5,762 nt of DNA. It comes from CAVOBC01 sp963693635. GTDB taxonomy: Bacteria > Pseudomonadota > Gammaproteobacteria > Pseudomonadales > Azotimanducaceae. Position numbers and translations under genes: made by a program. Under the pieces are notes generated by a model, which saw nothing but the letters and a program-made list of their open reading frames with translations, was not told the origin of the DNA and did no database searches. Below, piece after piece: positions 1 to 5,762 of this stretch. The stretch spans positions 1-5,762 of the forward strand of contig CAVOBC010000311.1 of NCBI GenBank assembly GCA_963693635.1. The letters are read 5' to 3'. Positions within the stretch are counted from its first letter, which is position 1. Each line of letters opens with the position of its first letter.

Positions 1-486
1 CGGCAGTCGCCCGGCCCCAACTGGTGCTCAGAAAATCACCAAAGCCGTCGAGCGACAGCACGATCGAATCGCTGAAGCCCGAGAAGTAGAAAGCCGACGC
101 AAGGTGCGCCTCATGGTGCGGGACACGGTGAAATCTTCCAGCGAAAGGCCCGATCCGTTCCCGCAACGTCTCGTCGATCCGCTGGCGCTGACGCCGATTT
201 CTCAGCTTGTGCATCACCAGAGAGGGCTTCGGCCGCGTGGACGCCATATATCGCAGCCGCGACCACAGATTCGCGCGACTATTTTGGTTGACCGCAACGT
301 GCGCGACGTCGCGCAACGAAATGCCCGCCCGCTGCAGGCAGAATGCAACTGATGCCTCAGGGAACCCGCCCAATGCTTGATACGGGTAAACCGCTCCTCT
401 TCAACCGCTGCAACAATCTCCCCATCACGGAGCAGACAGGCAGCCGAATCGCCGTGATAGGCATTGATGCCAAGTACATAGGTCAT
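1..486 (-). CDS. Carbamoyltransferase (NodU/CmcH/TobZ family), N-terminal part, frameshifted and cut by window edge
   Basis: Family members transfer a carbamoyl group from carbamoyl phosphate, via a carbamoyl-adenylate, to a hydroxyl of a sugar or natural product in the cytoplasm. The start is ATG at 486-484. The protein opens with LGINAYHGDSAACLLRDG and then EEERFTRIKHWAG, the typical N-terminus of this family. The frame is then lost: the reading continues one frame over with FPEASVAFCLQRAGISL, which is exactly what normally follows KHWAG. One base is missing in the C-run at 365-367. After repair, 162 residues are visible, including the histidine motif HHEAHLASAF (about residues 124-133) and the nucleotide-site motif SLDGFGDF (about 145-152). 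It stays open to base 1. Full-length members are nearly 600 residues, so about a quarter is present. It is divergent from the plus-strand cluster and probably decorates the same glycan. The acceptor is unknown. Family assignment is firm. Whether the gene is truly broken is doubtful. Confidence 0.9.
364..371 (-). other. Single-base frameshift site in the carbamoyltransferase
   Basis: On the coding strand the bases read GGGCGGGTT. The upstream frame reads W-A-G up to here, while conserved family sequence (F-P-E-A-S) resumes one frame over. Adding one G to the GGG run restores W-A-G-F-P-E-A-S without loss of a residue. The downstream frame is then open to the window edge. The same octamer, GGCGGGTT, marks the other frameshift in this window at 2376-2383. 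Confidence 0.85.
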
Positions 487-634
487 CAGACGCTACTCGC
501 ATGTATCAGGAGGCAGGACCTCGCAAAGTATAGCTTGCCCCTCTACGTCCCCTGCCCGCTCAGTTGGCGCGGGCAGACTGGCGGTCGATTGACCATACTG
601 TTGTAGACTTCGCTTTTGGCACCCTGATCCTGCA
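487..634. promoter_or_regulatory. Divergent intergenic region between the carbamoyltransferase and the plus-strand cluster
   Basis: This 148-bp gap is the only sizeable non-coding stretch in the window. It separates two divergent start codons (486 minus, 635 plus), so promoters for both transcripts most likely lie here. I cannot identify a convincing sigma-70 promoter pair. On the minus strand TATACT (532-527) resembles a -10 box about 40 bases from the start but has no good -35. On the plus strand TTGACC (589-594) resembles a -35 but lacks a good -10 at the right distance. The region holds a perfect 8-bp inverted repeat at 552-576. No open reading frame within it looks real. Confidence 0.5.
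552..576. repeat. Perfect 8-bp inverted repeat in the divergent intergenic region
   Basis: CTGCCCGC at 552-559 and GCGGGCAG at 569-576 are exact inverted copies separated by 9 bases. No T-tract follows on either strand, so it does not look like an intrinsic terminator. Placed between two divergent genes, it could be an operator for a dimeric regulator, or a hairpin in the leader of one transcript. GC-rich arms of this length can also arise by chance. Confidence 0.4.
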
Positions 635-1567
635 ATGACCCGCGACGCACAGGCCGAAAGGCCACTCGTACCCGAATGGGAGCAGAAGCTTGCCAGCCGT
701 GGCGGGCATCCGTTGCAATCGGCAACCTGGGGCCTGCTGCGAGAGCAGCTAATGCGCACGCCAAGCCTCTTTCTGGAGGGAGAGACCTGGATGGCGCGCG
801 TTGAGCGTCGCCACCTGCCCGTTGTGGGTCGCATGACCGGAGATGTCGCCTGGATTCCGCGGGGGCCGGCTGGCCCCTCCTGCAGTGCCCACATCCTGGA
901 TGAGATGGCCGCGCAACTGCGCGCACAGGGTTTCTGCGCGTTCATCACGTCAGGCTATCCCAATCCTGGAACCCGAATCGACGACGGTGCCACGTCCCTC
1001 GTGCTGAATCTGACGTGCGGCGACTCCGCGCTCCTCAACGACAAGCTCAGATACGCCAGCCGGCGCGCCGCACGAGACGGTGCCAGCATCCGCGAGGAGC
1101 CCTGGGCGGTCGCCGAGTTCTACGCCCAGTGCATGAATGTCGCGCGCACCAAGGCGTTTGAGCTTCCCGGGTCGCTCGCGATCATGGAAGGCCTGCTGGA
1201 CGCCACCCCAACGACCGTTCACTCGCACCTCTTCGTCACCCGACTCGGCGACGACTTCATGGCCGGCGCACTCATCGTCTGCTGCGGCAGTTCCATGCAC
1301 TATTTCTGGGGGGCCGGTGACCGGGCATTTTCCAGGCATCTGCCCATGGAAGCACTGCAGGCATACATCATCGAATGGGGTGCCGACAGGGGCCTCACCG
1401 CGTACGACCTTGAGGGCATCGATCATGTGCGCAACCCCGGGGTCGCCCGGTTCAAGCAGAAGCTGGGCGGTGATTCAGTGTCACTGCCGCCGACGGCCGC
1501 GCAATCGCTCAACTGGCGCGGCAAAGCCGCCGTGACCGCCATCCGCCTCGTCAGGTCGAGGCAGTAA
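635..1567 (+). CDS. FemAB/GNAT-like acyl- or aminoacyltransferase
   Basis: A 310-residue protein resembling the FemAB (lipid II interpeptide-bridge) and BioF2-like GNAT proteins found in polysaccharide clusters. These cytoplasmic enzymes move an amino acid or acyl group onto an amine of an envelope precursor. Supporting signs are the N-terminal HPLQSATWGLLREQ (residues 25-38), matching the usual 'hPLQs-WG' start of this superfamily. There is also a central FVTRLGDDFMAGALIV beta-hairpin region (200-215), HYFWGA (222-227), and a C-terminal YDLEGID...GVARFKQKLGGD block (257-280) equivalent to the conserved FemAB 'YDFgG...g..rFK..fGg' ending. Length fits a tandem GNAT fold. There is no signal peptide. 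ATG 635 is the first usable start after the in-frame TGA at 590-592, and it is needed to keep the conserved N-terminus. No good Shine-Dalgarno precedes it. It is first in the cluster, ending 3 bases before the next gene. The donor and acceptor cannot be told from sequence. Confidence 0.82.
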   Translation: MTRDAQAERPLVPEWEQKLASRGGHPLQSATWGLLREQLMRTPSLFLEGETWMARVERRHLPVVGRMTGDVAWIPRGPAGPSCSAHILDEMAAQLRAQGFCAFITSGYPNPGTRIDDGATSLVLNLTCGDSALLNDKLRYASRRAARDGASIREEPWAVAEFYAQCMNVARTKAFELPGSLAIMEGLLDATPTTVHSHLFVTRLGDDFMAGALIVCCGSSMHYFWGAGDRAFSRHLPMEALQAYIIEWGADRGLTAYDLEGIDHVRNPGVARFKQKLGGDSVSLPPTAAQSLNWRGKAAVTAIRLVRSRQ

Positions 1568-1570
1568 GCA

Positions 1571-2697
1571 GTGAATGCAAAGCCCGAACAGAGCATGGCT
1601 AGCCACGATGCGGACGGGCCACTGCTCGTTTTTGTCGAACCGACCAGCTATGTCATCGCCCTGGTCGAACGCCTGCGCGCCGACGAGCGTGCGCCGATTT
1701 CCGTTATCTATCTGACCCGTAACATGAGCCAGGATTGGGACAATCAGTCACCGGACCCGGTGCTTGATGGCAATCCGATTCGACGCCTGTTTGATCTCGT
1801 GAGGTTCTTGTCACGGCACCGGGCCCGCGTGTTGCATCTGGCTGGTTGGGGACATCCGCTCCTGATGTGCGCCCTCATTGTCGGCAGGCTCCTCGGCAAA
1901 CGCGTCTTCGTCGAGTCCGACACGCATCAAAACAGCCGCAAGGGTCTTGTCGTCAGAGTTCTGAAGAAGCTGATGTATCCGCTCATCTTTCGACTACCGA
2001 CGTGTTTTCTACCGGCCGGGACGCAGCAAGCCGCCTACCTCCGCAGTTTCGGCGTGCCGTCGCGGCGCATTCGCGTGGCGGGGATGACGGTCGATGTCGC
2101 AGGCATCCGACATGCGGTCGGCCAGATCAACCGGAGCGAGACCCGCGCTGCACGCGGCTGGCAGTTTGATGACTTCGTTGTTACCTATGTTGGCCGCCTT
2201 GAACCCATCAAAGGCATTGCCGATTTGCTCGCCGCATTTGACCGGCTGAAGACGGCGGAACCACGGACCCGACTACAGATCGTCGGCGACGGCTCACTCA
2301 TGGCCCGGTTGCAGACTGACATCAGCGCGGATGACCGTATCCAGCTGCGGGGCAGGCTCTCGAGCAACGCACTTTGGCGGGTTACGCTGCAGCAGACTGC
2401 ATCGTCGTGCCCTCGCATTGGGAACCCTGGGGCCTGGTGGTTAACGAAGCCATGGCTGCCGGTATTCCCGTAGTTGCCGCGTCCTCGCTGGGTTGCAGCG
2501 CAGACCTCATTGACCACAAGCGCACCGCTCTCGCCTTCAAGACGGGTGACATCGACGCACTCACCTGTGCCATCGCGTGGATCGCCCGCCATCCACAGGA
2601 GGCGCAATGTCTGGTAGCCAGCGCGGGCCATCTGATGGACCGATGGTCCCTTGAGGATGAATCCGACGCCATCCGCAGCGCCTGGGCGAACGCGTGA
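1571..2697 (+). CDS. Glycosyltransferase family 4 (GT-B), with a one-base frameshift near codon 270
   Basis: A retaining GT-B glycosyltransferase that would add a sugar from a nucleotide donor to a lipid-linked glycan at the cytoplasmic face. The GTG start at 1571 has GAGG (1558-1561) nine bases upstream. Residues 17-170 form a divergent N-terminal acceptor domain with LHLAGWGHPLLMCALIVGRL (88-107). The C-terminal donor domain begins at VTYVGRLEPIKG (204-215) with LQIVGDGSLM (235-244). At residue 270 the frame breaks in the G-run 2379-2381. The next frame continues with GYAAADCIVVPSHWEPWGLV and on through NEAMAAGIPVVAAS, carrying the GT4 E-x7-E motif (E285 to E293 after repair). Adding one G gives a 375-residue protein of normal length for the family. 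As read, the ribosome would stop at 2473 without the donor site. The repaired end overlaps the next start by 4 bases (GTGA), evidence that the downstream frame is the genuine one. Confidence 0.88.
2376..2383 (+). other. Single-base frameshift site in the first glycosyltransferase
   Basis: The bases read GGCGGGTT. The upstream frame gives L-W-R-V-T and loses all GT4 similarity. One frame over it gives G-Y-A-A-A-D-C-I-V-V-P-S, the standard segment before the E-x7-E motif. One extra G in the GGG run (2379-2381) yields W-R-G-Y-A-A-A-D. The same octamer on the coding strand marks the carbamoyltransferase frameshift. Confidence 0.85.
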
Positions 2698-3965
2698 ACA
2701 CCCGCGACGTTGCCAACACGATTGCGCTACCGATCGCGCTCTTTTCAGTTATAGCGCCAAGTGCCACGTTCCTGTCGCCCTACTTCACAACAACAACCCG
2801 TTGGGTCGGCGTCACCCTTCTCTTTGGCACCGTCATTCTCAACCGCGACTGGCTGCGCAACTCCTGGCGGAGCTACGGCACAATACCGATTGTCGCCTAT
2901 CTCGCGTGGACGCTGATGACCGGATTCTGGTCCGCCGTGCCACAGCTCACGATAATGAAAGGCATTGCCGCCGTTCTGTCTCTGACCGCGCTGTACCACG
3001 GCGGCATCATCTGGGCCCGGTCGCGCCCGCTCTTCAACGCCTTTGATTTTATCCTGCCCATATTTCTGGTCGTCTTAGTCGGCAGCATCGCCGGCCTGCA
3101 GGACCCGGACGCGTACGACTCCGGCCGAAGGCAGACCATGTATCGAGGCCTGTTCAGCCACCAGAATACGCTGGGCGTCATGATCGCCATCTGTATTACC
3201 TGGCCGCTTTGGCAAGCCTATACCAGCCGACACTCGCCGATCCGAACCGGTTTCTGGCTCACGTTCACGCTCCTGCTAATGTATGCGCTGGTCCTCACGC
3301 ACGCGCGCTCTGCCATGCTGATGGCTGCGAGCACCTGTCTCGGTGCCATCCAGGCGACCGGGCCACGGCTGCGCTCCCAGATCTTGTCGTGCATAGGCGC
3401 CGTCTTGTTGTGTGTGGCTATCATCAGTCCGAGCACCCTCACCGACGCCGTCTACAAGACCATCTATAAGTGGGACGACAACAACGTCCTGTCGAGCCGA
3501 GCCGATCCCTGGCGGAAATCTCAGATCGGCGCGGAGGCGGGTGGGTTGACCGGACTCGGCTTCGGCGTTTCCCTCGGGTATGACACCTTTGCCGGCGGTG
3601 TGACGGCAATTGGTTATGGTCGCGAGAAAGGCAACTCGCAACTCGCGATCGCCGAGGAACTCGGACTCATCGGCCTTGTCCTGTATGCGGCAATCATTCT
3701 TTCCATTGGTCGGACCGTCCTGGAGGTGTATCGCAGGGCGAGATCGCGCGAGCAGCGAGCGCTCGCAGGACTCCTGGGCGGAACCCTCGCGGGACTCGTC
3801 GCACAATCGTGCCTCGAAGGCTGGTGGACCTCTCCGGGGTCGGTCGAGTTTGCTTTTTTCTGGGTGATCGCGGGCGTGATGAGCGGGCAGCGACTGACGC
3901 TGACAGAAGCGACCGGCACCAAAACCCGATCGCGGCATGCCTCCGGACGCCTGGTACCGACATGA
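2694..3965 (+). CDS. Wzy / O-antigen ligase-like polytopic membrane protein
   Basis: A 423-residue, strongly hydrophobic inner-membrane protein of the Wzy_C/WaaL superfamily, whose members polymerise lipid-linked repeat units or ligate finished glycan to an acceptor on the periplasmic side. I count about 11-12 likely membrane segments, near residues 7-24, 36-49, 63-80, 85-107, 117-134, 154-173, 186-202, 204-222, 229-248, 322-341, 354-372 and 384-398. A long loop spans about 249-320. Family signatures are GLFSHQNTLG (152-161), like the usual 'G-f-H-N-lG' motif, VLTHARSAML (200-209), and in the big loop SSRADPW (267-273) followed by TGLGFGV (286-292), like the 'sgR..W......GyG' motif. The GTG start at 2694 overlaps the previous stop (GTGA), and the TGA stop overlaps the next ATG. 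Polymerase and ligase cannot be separated by sequence at this level. Beside two glycosyltransferases, polymerase is slightly favoured. Confidence 0.85.
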   Translation: MNTRDVANTIALPIALFSVIAPSATFLSPYFTTTTRWVGVTLLFGTVILNRDWLRNSWRSYGTIPIVAYLAWTLMTGFWSAVPQLTIMKGIAAVLSLTALYHGGIIWARSRPLFNAFDFILPIFLVVLVGSIAGLQDPDAYDSGRRQTMYRGLFSHQNTLGVMIAICITWPLWQAYTSRHSPIRTGFWLTFTLLLMYALVLTHARSAMLMAASTCLGAIQATGPRLRSQILSCIGAVLLCVAIISPSTLTDAVYKTIYKWDDNNVLSSRADPWRKSQIGAEAGGLTGLGFGVSLGYDTFAGGVTAIGYGREKGNSQLAIAEELGLIGLVLYAAIILSIGRTVLEVYRRARSREQRALAGLLGGTLAGLVAQSCLEGWWTSPGSVEFAFFWVIAGVMSGQRLTLTEATGTKTRSRHASGRLVPT

Positions 3966-4735
3966 GGCTGGCCGCAAAACGAACGCTCGGCCGATTAATT
4001 CCCCCCGCGCCCACTCCACGCCGGGTCGCGCTCATCTACCACGCCCTTGGAGACTCGCCCTCGGCACAGTCCCCACACGATTTCGCGCATCAGATTGAGT
4101 GGCTCGCGCGCCACGCCACGGTCACAACGGCGAGCAACCTCGCGACGTTGCCAGCCGAATCGGCGCTTAACGTCGCCATCACGTTCGATGACGGCTATGC
4201 ATCCGTTACCGACCATGCGCGTGCCATCCTCACCGATTCAGGCATGGCGGCGACGGTCTTCATTTGCACCGATGAGATCCGCCCGTTGCGGCATGTATCC
4301 GACCCGGCGGCAGGTCACTACCCGGGGGAGGTTTTTATGTGCTGGGACGATGTCGCGGGACTTGCATCGGCCGGCTGGGAAGTTGGTTCGCACGGAGCCA
4401 CGCACGTCGATCACAGCGCAATCGCCCAGCCAGCCGCAGCGATGGAATGCACGTCAGCGCTTGCCGCCTTGAGAACCCGTTTGGGGACCGCGCGTCCAGC
4501 CTTCGCGTACACCTGGGGCCGGGCGACACGGCCCCTCGCGCGATTAATCCAGGAGACCGGCTACGAGTGCGCGTTCACTGGCATCCACGGTGCGTTGGAC
4601 AAGGCCGACGACCCATTCCTGTTGCCCCGGATTGCGATTCCATCTGATCTTTCTTTGAGCGACTTCATCGCCATCGTAACGGGCCGCTGGGACTACCTGA
4701 GACCCTGGCAGCAACTGCGAGCGCTCGCCCGGTGA
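3962..4735 (+). CDS. Polysaccharide deacetylase (NodB homology domain, carbohydrate esterase family 4)
   Basis: A 257-residue metal-dependent deacetylase that would remove N- or O-acetyl groups from a sugar. ITFDDGY (73-79) is the first NodB motif with the aspartate pair D76-D77. SHGATH (143-148) is the second, giving the metal ligands H144 and H148 with D77. Further signs are VALIYHALG (22-30), typical for the strand before the domain, AFAYTWG (180-186) in the place of the third motif, and FLLPRIAIP (219-227) near the end. There is no signal peptide or membrane segment at the N-terminus, so the protein is expected in the cytoplasm, as for rhizobial NodB. I chose ATG 3962 because it forms an ATGA overlap with the preceding stop. 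The frame stays open upstream to an ATG at 3809, but that would overlap the membrane protein by over 150 bases and adds residues without family similarity. Substrate is unknown, but the operon suggests a lipid-linked precursor. Confidence 0.9.
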   Translation: MRLAAKRTLGRLIPPAPTPRRVALIYHALGDSPSAQSPHDFAHQIEWLARHATVTTASNLATLPAESALNVAITFDDGYASVTDHARAILTDSGMAATVFICTDEIRPLRHVSDPAAGHYPGEVFMCWDDVAGLASAGWEVGSHGATHVDHSAIAQPAAAMECTSALAALRTRLGTARPAFAYTWGRATRPLARLIQETGYECAFTGIHGALDKADDPFLLPRIAIPSDLSLSDFIAIVTGRWDYLRPWQQLRALAR

Positions 4736-5762
4736 AGGTGTTGATCAATGCGGTGTCTGTCCGCGAGGGCGGGCCGCTGGTCGTGCTGCGCCAACTCTGC
4801 GAAACCATGCTGTCAGAAAGTCCGGCGCTGACCCTGCACGTTGCCTGCCCGCGACAAACCGGGCTCTCGCTCGCTGCGCACGCGTCGTTGCACGTGATCG
4901 AGCGTTCCGCGCCGGCGAGCCCCATTGCGGTCCTGCGCTGGTATGAGCACGACTTGCCAGACCTCGCCCGCGAGTCCGGTGTCGACGTTCTTTTCAGCAT
5001 GACCAACTACTTGCCAACGTGGCGTCGCCTGCCGTGCGCAGCGGTTTTGCTGGTGCAACATGCCGGCTACTTCTCGCCTGACTTCATCCGCCTGCAGCGA
5101 GCGGTATTTCCGTCGATGCGACATCGAATGTCGTTCAATCTCAAAGGTCAACGCGTACGTGCCTCGATCCGCGTCGCCGACCGTGTGCTGGTTCAAACGT
5201 CGGCGCTCGCCGCGGTCATTCGCAGCGACCCAGACTGCGATCCACCCCGTGCCCGGTCGAGACTACGCAACACGCGGCCGGACGATCGGATCCATGCGGT
5301 CGCGCACGGACCGGGTGTCGCCTCGCTCGCCGCAGCGCCCAGAACGTCAGCGAAGACGCCTGCCAATCTGGGTTTTCTGTGCAAATTCGGCGTACAGAAG
5401 GGCTTTCACACGCTCCTCGCCGGCTTGCCCGAAGTACAGCGGCATCACGCGTTCACGCTCCACCTGACCCTCGACCTTGATGACGCGGCCACCGCGGTCC
5501 TCCAGGACGCGATCAGCGCCGCGCCGTATCCTGTTTCCAACAAACCGGTGCGGCCGGACGAAGTCCCTGCCGCACTCGAACGTATCGACATATGCATTTT
5601 TACGTCCATCTGCGAGTCCTTCGGCTTTCCGCTGGTCGAAGCGATGGCACGGGGCATACCTGTAGTCGCGGTCGACGTCCCCGGCAACCGCGAACTCGCA
5701 GGCAACGCCGCATTATATTTCGCGATGAACGACAGCGACGGACTCGCCGCGCGCACCCGACA
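4732..5762 (+). CDS. Glycosyltransferase family 4 (GT-B), 3' end beyond the window
   Basis: An open frame of 343 codons without a stop that runs off the right edge. The GTG at 4732 overlaps the preceding TGA (GTGA). It begins MKVLINAVSVREGGPLVVLRQ, matching the 'iLINA...GG...vLr' opening of a GT4 subgroup, where the small-residue loop lies near the donor site. Later signs are VDVLFSMTNYLP (84-95), VLLVQHAGYF (105-114), RVLVQTSALAAVI (151-163), VAHGPG (190-195), LGFLCKFGVQKGFHTLLAGL (213-232) and the E-x7-E motif in CESFGFPLVE (E295 to E303). PVVAVDVPGNREL (310-322) and AALYF (326-330) follow. Only a short C-terminal helix should be missing. The linker around residues 165-187 is poorly conserved and rich in R, D and P, but the frame holds. 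The product would add a sugar to the same glycan as the other cluster enzymes. Donor and linkage cannot be inferred. Confidence 0.9.
   Translation, partial: MKVLINAVSVREGGPLVVLRQLCETMLSESPALTLHVACPRQTGLSLAAHASLHVIERSAPASPIAVLRWYEHDLPDLARESGVDVLFSMTNYLPTWRRLPCAAVLLVQHAGYFSPDFIRLQRAVFPSMRHRMSFNLKGQRVRASIRVADRVLVQTSALAAVIRSDPDCDPPRARSRLRNTRPDDRIHAVAHGPGVASLAAAPRTSAKTPANLGFLCKFGVQKGFHTLLAGLPEVQRHHAFTLHLTLDLDDAATAVLQDAISAAPYPVSNKPVRPDEVPAALERIDICIFTSICESFGFPLVEAMARGIPVVAVDVPGNRELAGNAALYFAMNDSDGLAARTR

Noticed and set aside
214..363. A separate short 90-residue protein on the minus strand ending at 214
   Set aside because: Its last part is the out-of-frame reading after the frameshift. The other frame carries clear carbamoyltransferase motifs to the window edge.
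527..555. Sigma-70 promoter for the carbamoyltransferase based on TATACT on the minus strand (532-527)
   Set aside because: The -10 match is fair, but the sequence 17 bases upstream (GCAGGG) bears no resemblance to a -35 box. One hexamer alone is not enough.
617..634. Sigma-54-like promoter, TGGCAC followed by CTGCA just before the 635 start
   Set aside because: The GG and GC dinucleotides are 12 bases apart instead of 10, and the -12 element would touch the start codon, leaving no leader.
364..2383. Programmed ribosomal frameshifting at the two GGCGGGTT sites
   Set aside because: Neither site has a tandem slippery heptamer in the zero frame (GCG-GGT and CGG-GTT cannot re-pair after a -1 slip), I see no obvious downstream pseudoknot, and these families are not known to need frameshifting.
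364..2383. Phase variation by G-tract length change
   Set aside because: The tract is only three or four Gs, far shorter than tracts known to vary by slippage.
3809..3961. Upstream extension of the deacetylase to ATG 3809
   Set aside because: It would overlap the membrane protein by more than 150 bases and adds non-family residues. The ATGA overlap at 3962 is a much better start.
3276..4019. Long minus-strand open frame opposite the membrane protein
   Set aside because: It is an antisense shadow of GC-rich coding sequence, with no recognisable domain and a low-complexity composition rich in R, G and D.
635..4735. Assignment to an exosortase/PEP-CTERM-associated polysaccharide locus because of the FemAB plus deacetylase pair
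   Set aside because: The deacetylase is short and lacks the extra C-terminal domain I would expect of that subgroup, and no exosortase or other marker gene is in the window.
5221..5300. Possible pair of compensating frameshifts in the last glycosyltransferase (residues about 165-190)
   Set aside because: The segment looks unlike typical GT4 sequence, but the alternative frames look no better, and conserved motifs on both sides are in the same frame. It is probably a variable linker.

Overview
The window is a GC-rich, densely packed bacterial segment (roughly 60 percent G+C by eye) that reads as part of a surface or exopolysaccharide biosynthesis locus. Codon use is uniformly GC-rich at third positions. 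The gene types (NodU/CmcH-type carbamoyltransferase, FemAB-like acyltransferase, GT4 glycosyltransferases, Wzy/ligase-type membrane protein, NodB-type deacetylase) suit a proteobacterium-like Gram-negative. The sequence alone does not give a genus. I see no rRNA, tRNA, CRISPR array, insertion sequence, or terminator with a T-tract.

Layout. Bases 1-486, minus strand: the N-terminal quarter of a carbamoyltransferase that runs off the left edge and carries a one-base frameshift near codon 41. Bases 487-634: a 148-bp divergent intergenic region with a perfect 8-bp inverted repeat. Bases 635-5762, plus strand: a five-gene co-directional cluster of FemAB/GNAT-like transferase (635-1567), GT4 glycosyltransferase (1571-2697, one-base frameshift near codon 270), Wzy/O-antigen-ligase-like polytopic membrane protein (2694-3965), NodB-type polysaccharide deacetylase (3962-4735), and a second GT4 glycosyltransferase (4732 to beyond the right edge). 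The last four genes are joined by 4-base stop/start overlaps (GTGA, ATGA, GTGA), and the first gap is 3 bases, so the five are very probably one transcript with translational coupling.

How the genes may work together (inference from families). The two glycosyltransferases would add sugars to a lipid-linked repeat unit in the cytoplasm. The deacetylase, which shows no signal peptide, could free an amine on an N-acetylated sugar. The FemAB-like protein could acylate or aminoacylate an amine, the carbamoyltransferase could carbamoylate a hydroxyl, and the Wzy-like protein would polymerise or ligate the units at the periplasmic face. Deacetylase, acyltransferase, carbamoyltransferase and glycosyltransferase together functionally resemble the Nod-factor decoration set, here beside a polymerase. 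This is an analogy, not a claim that Nod factors are made.

The most striking sequence observation is that both broken genes are broken in the same way: one base is missing at the same sense-strand octamer, GGCGGGTT, and restoring one G at each site rejoins conserved family motifs. A systematic homopolymer undercall (GGGG read as GGG) is the simplest explanation, so both genes are probably intact in the organism.
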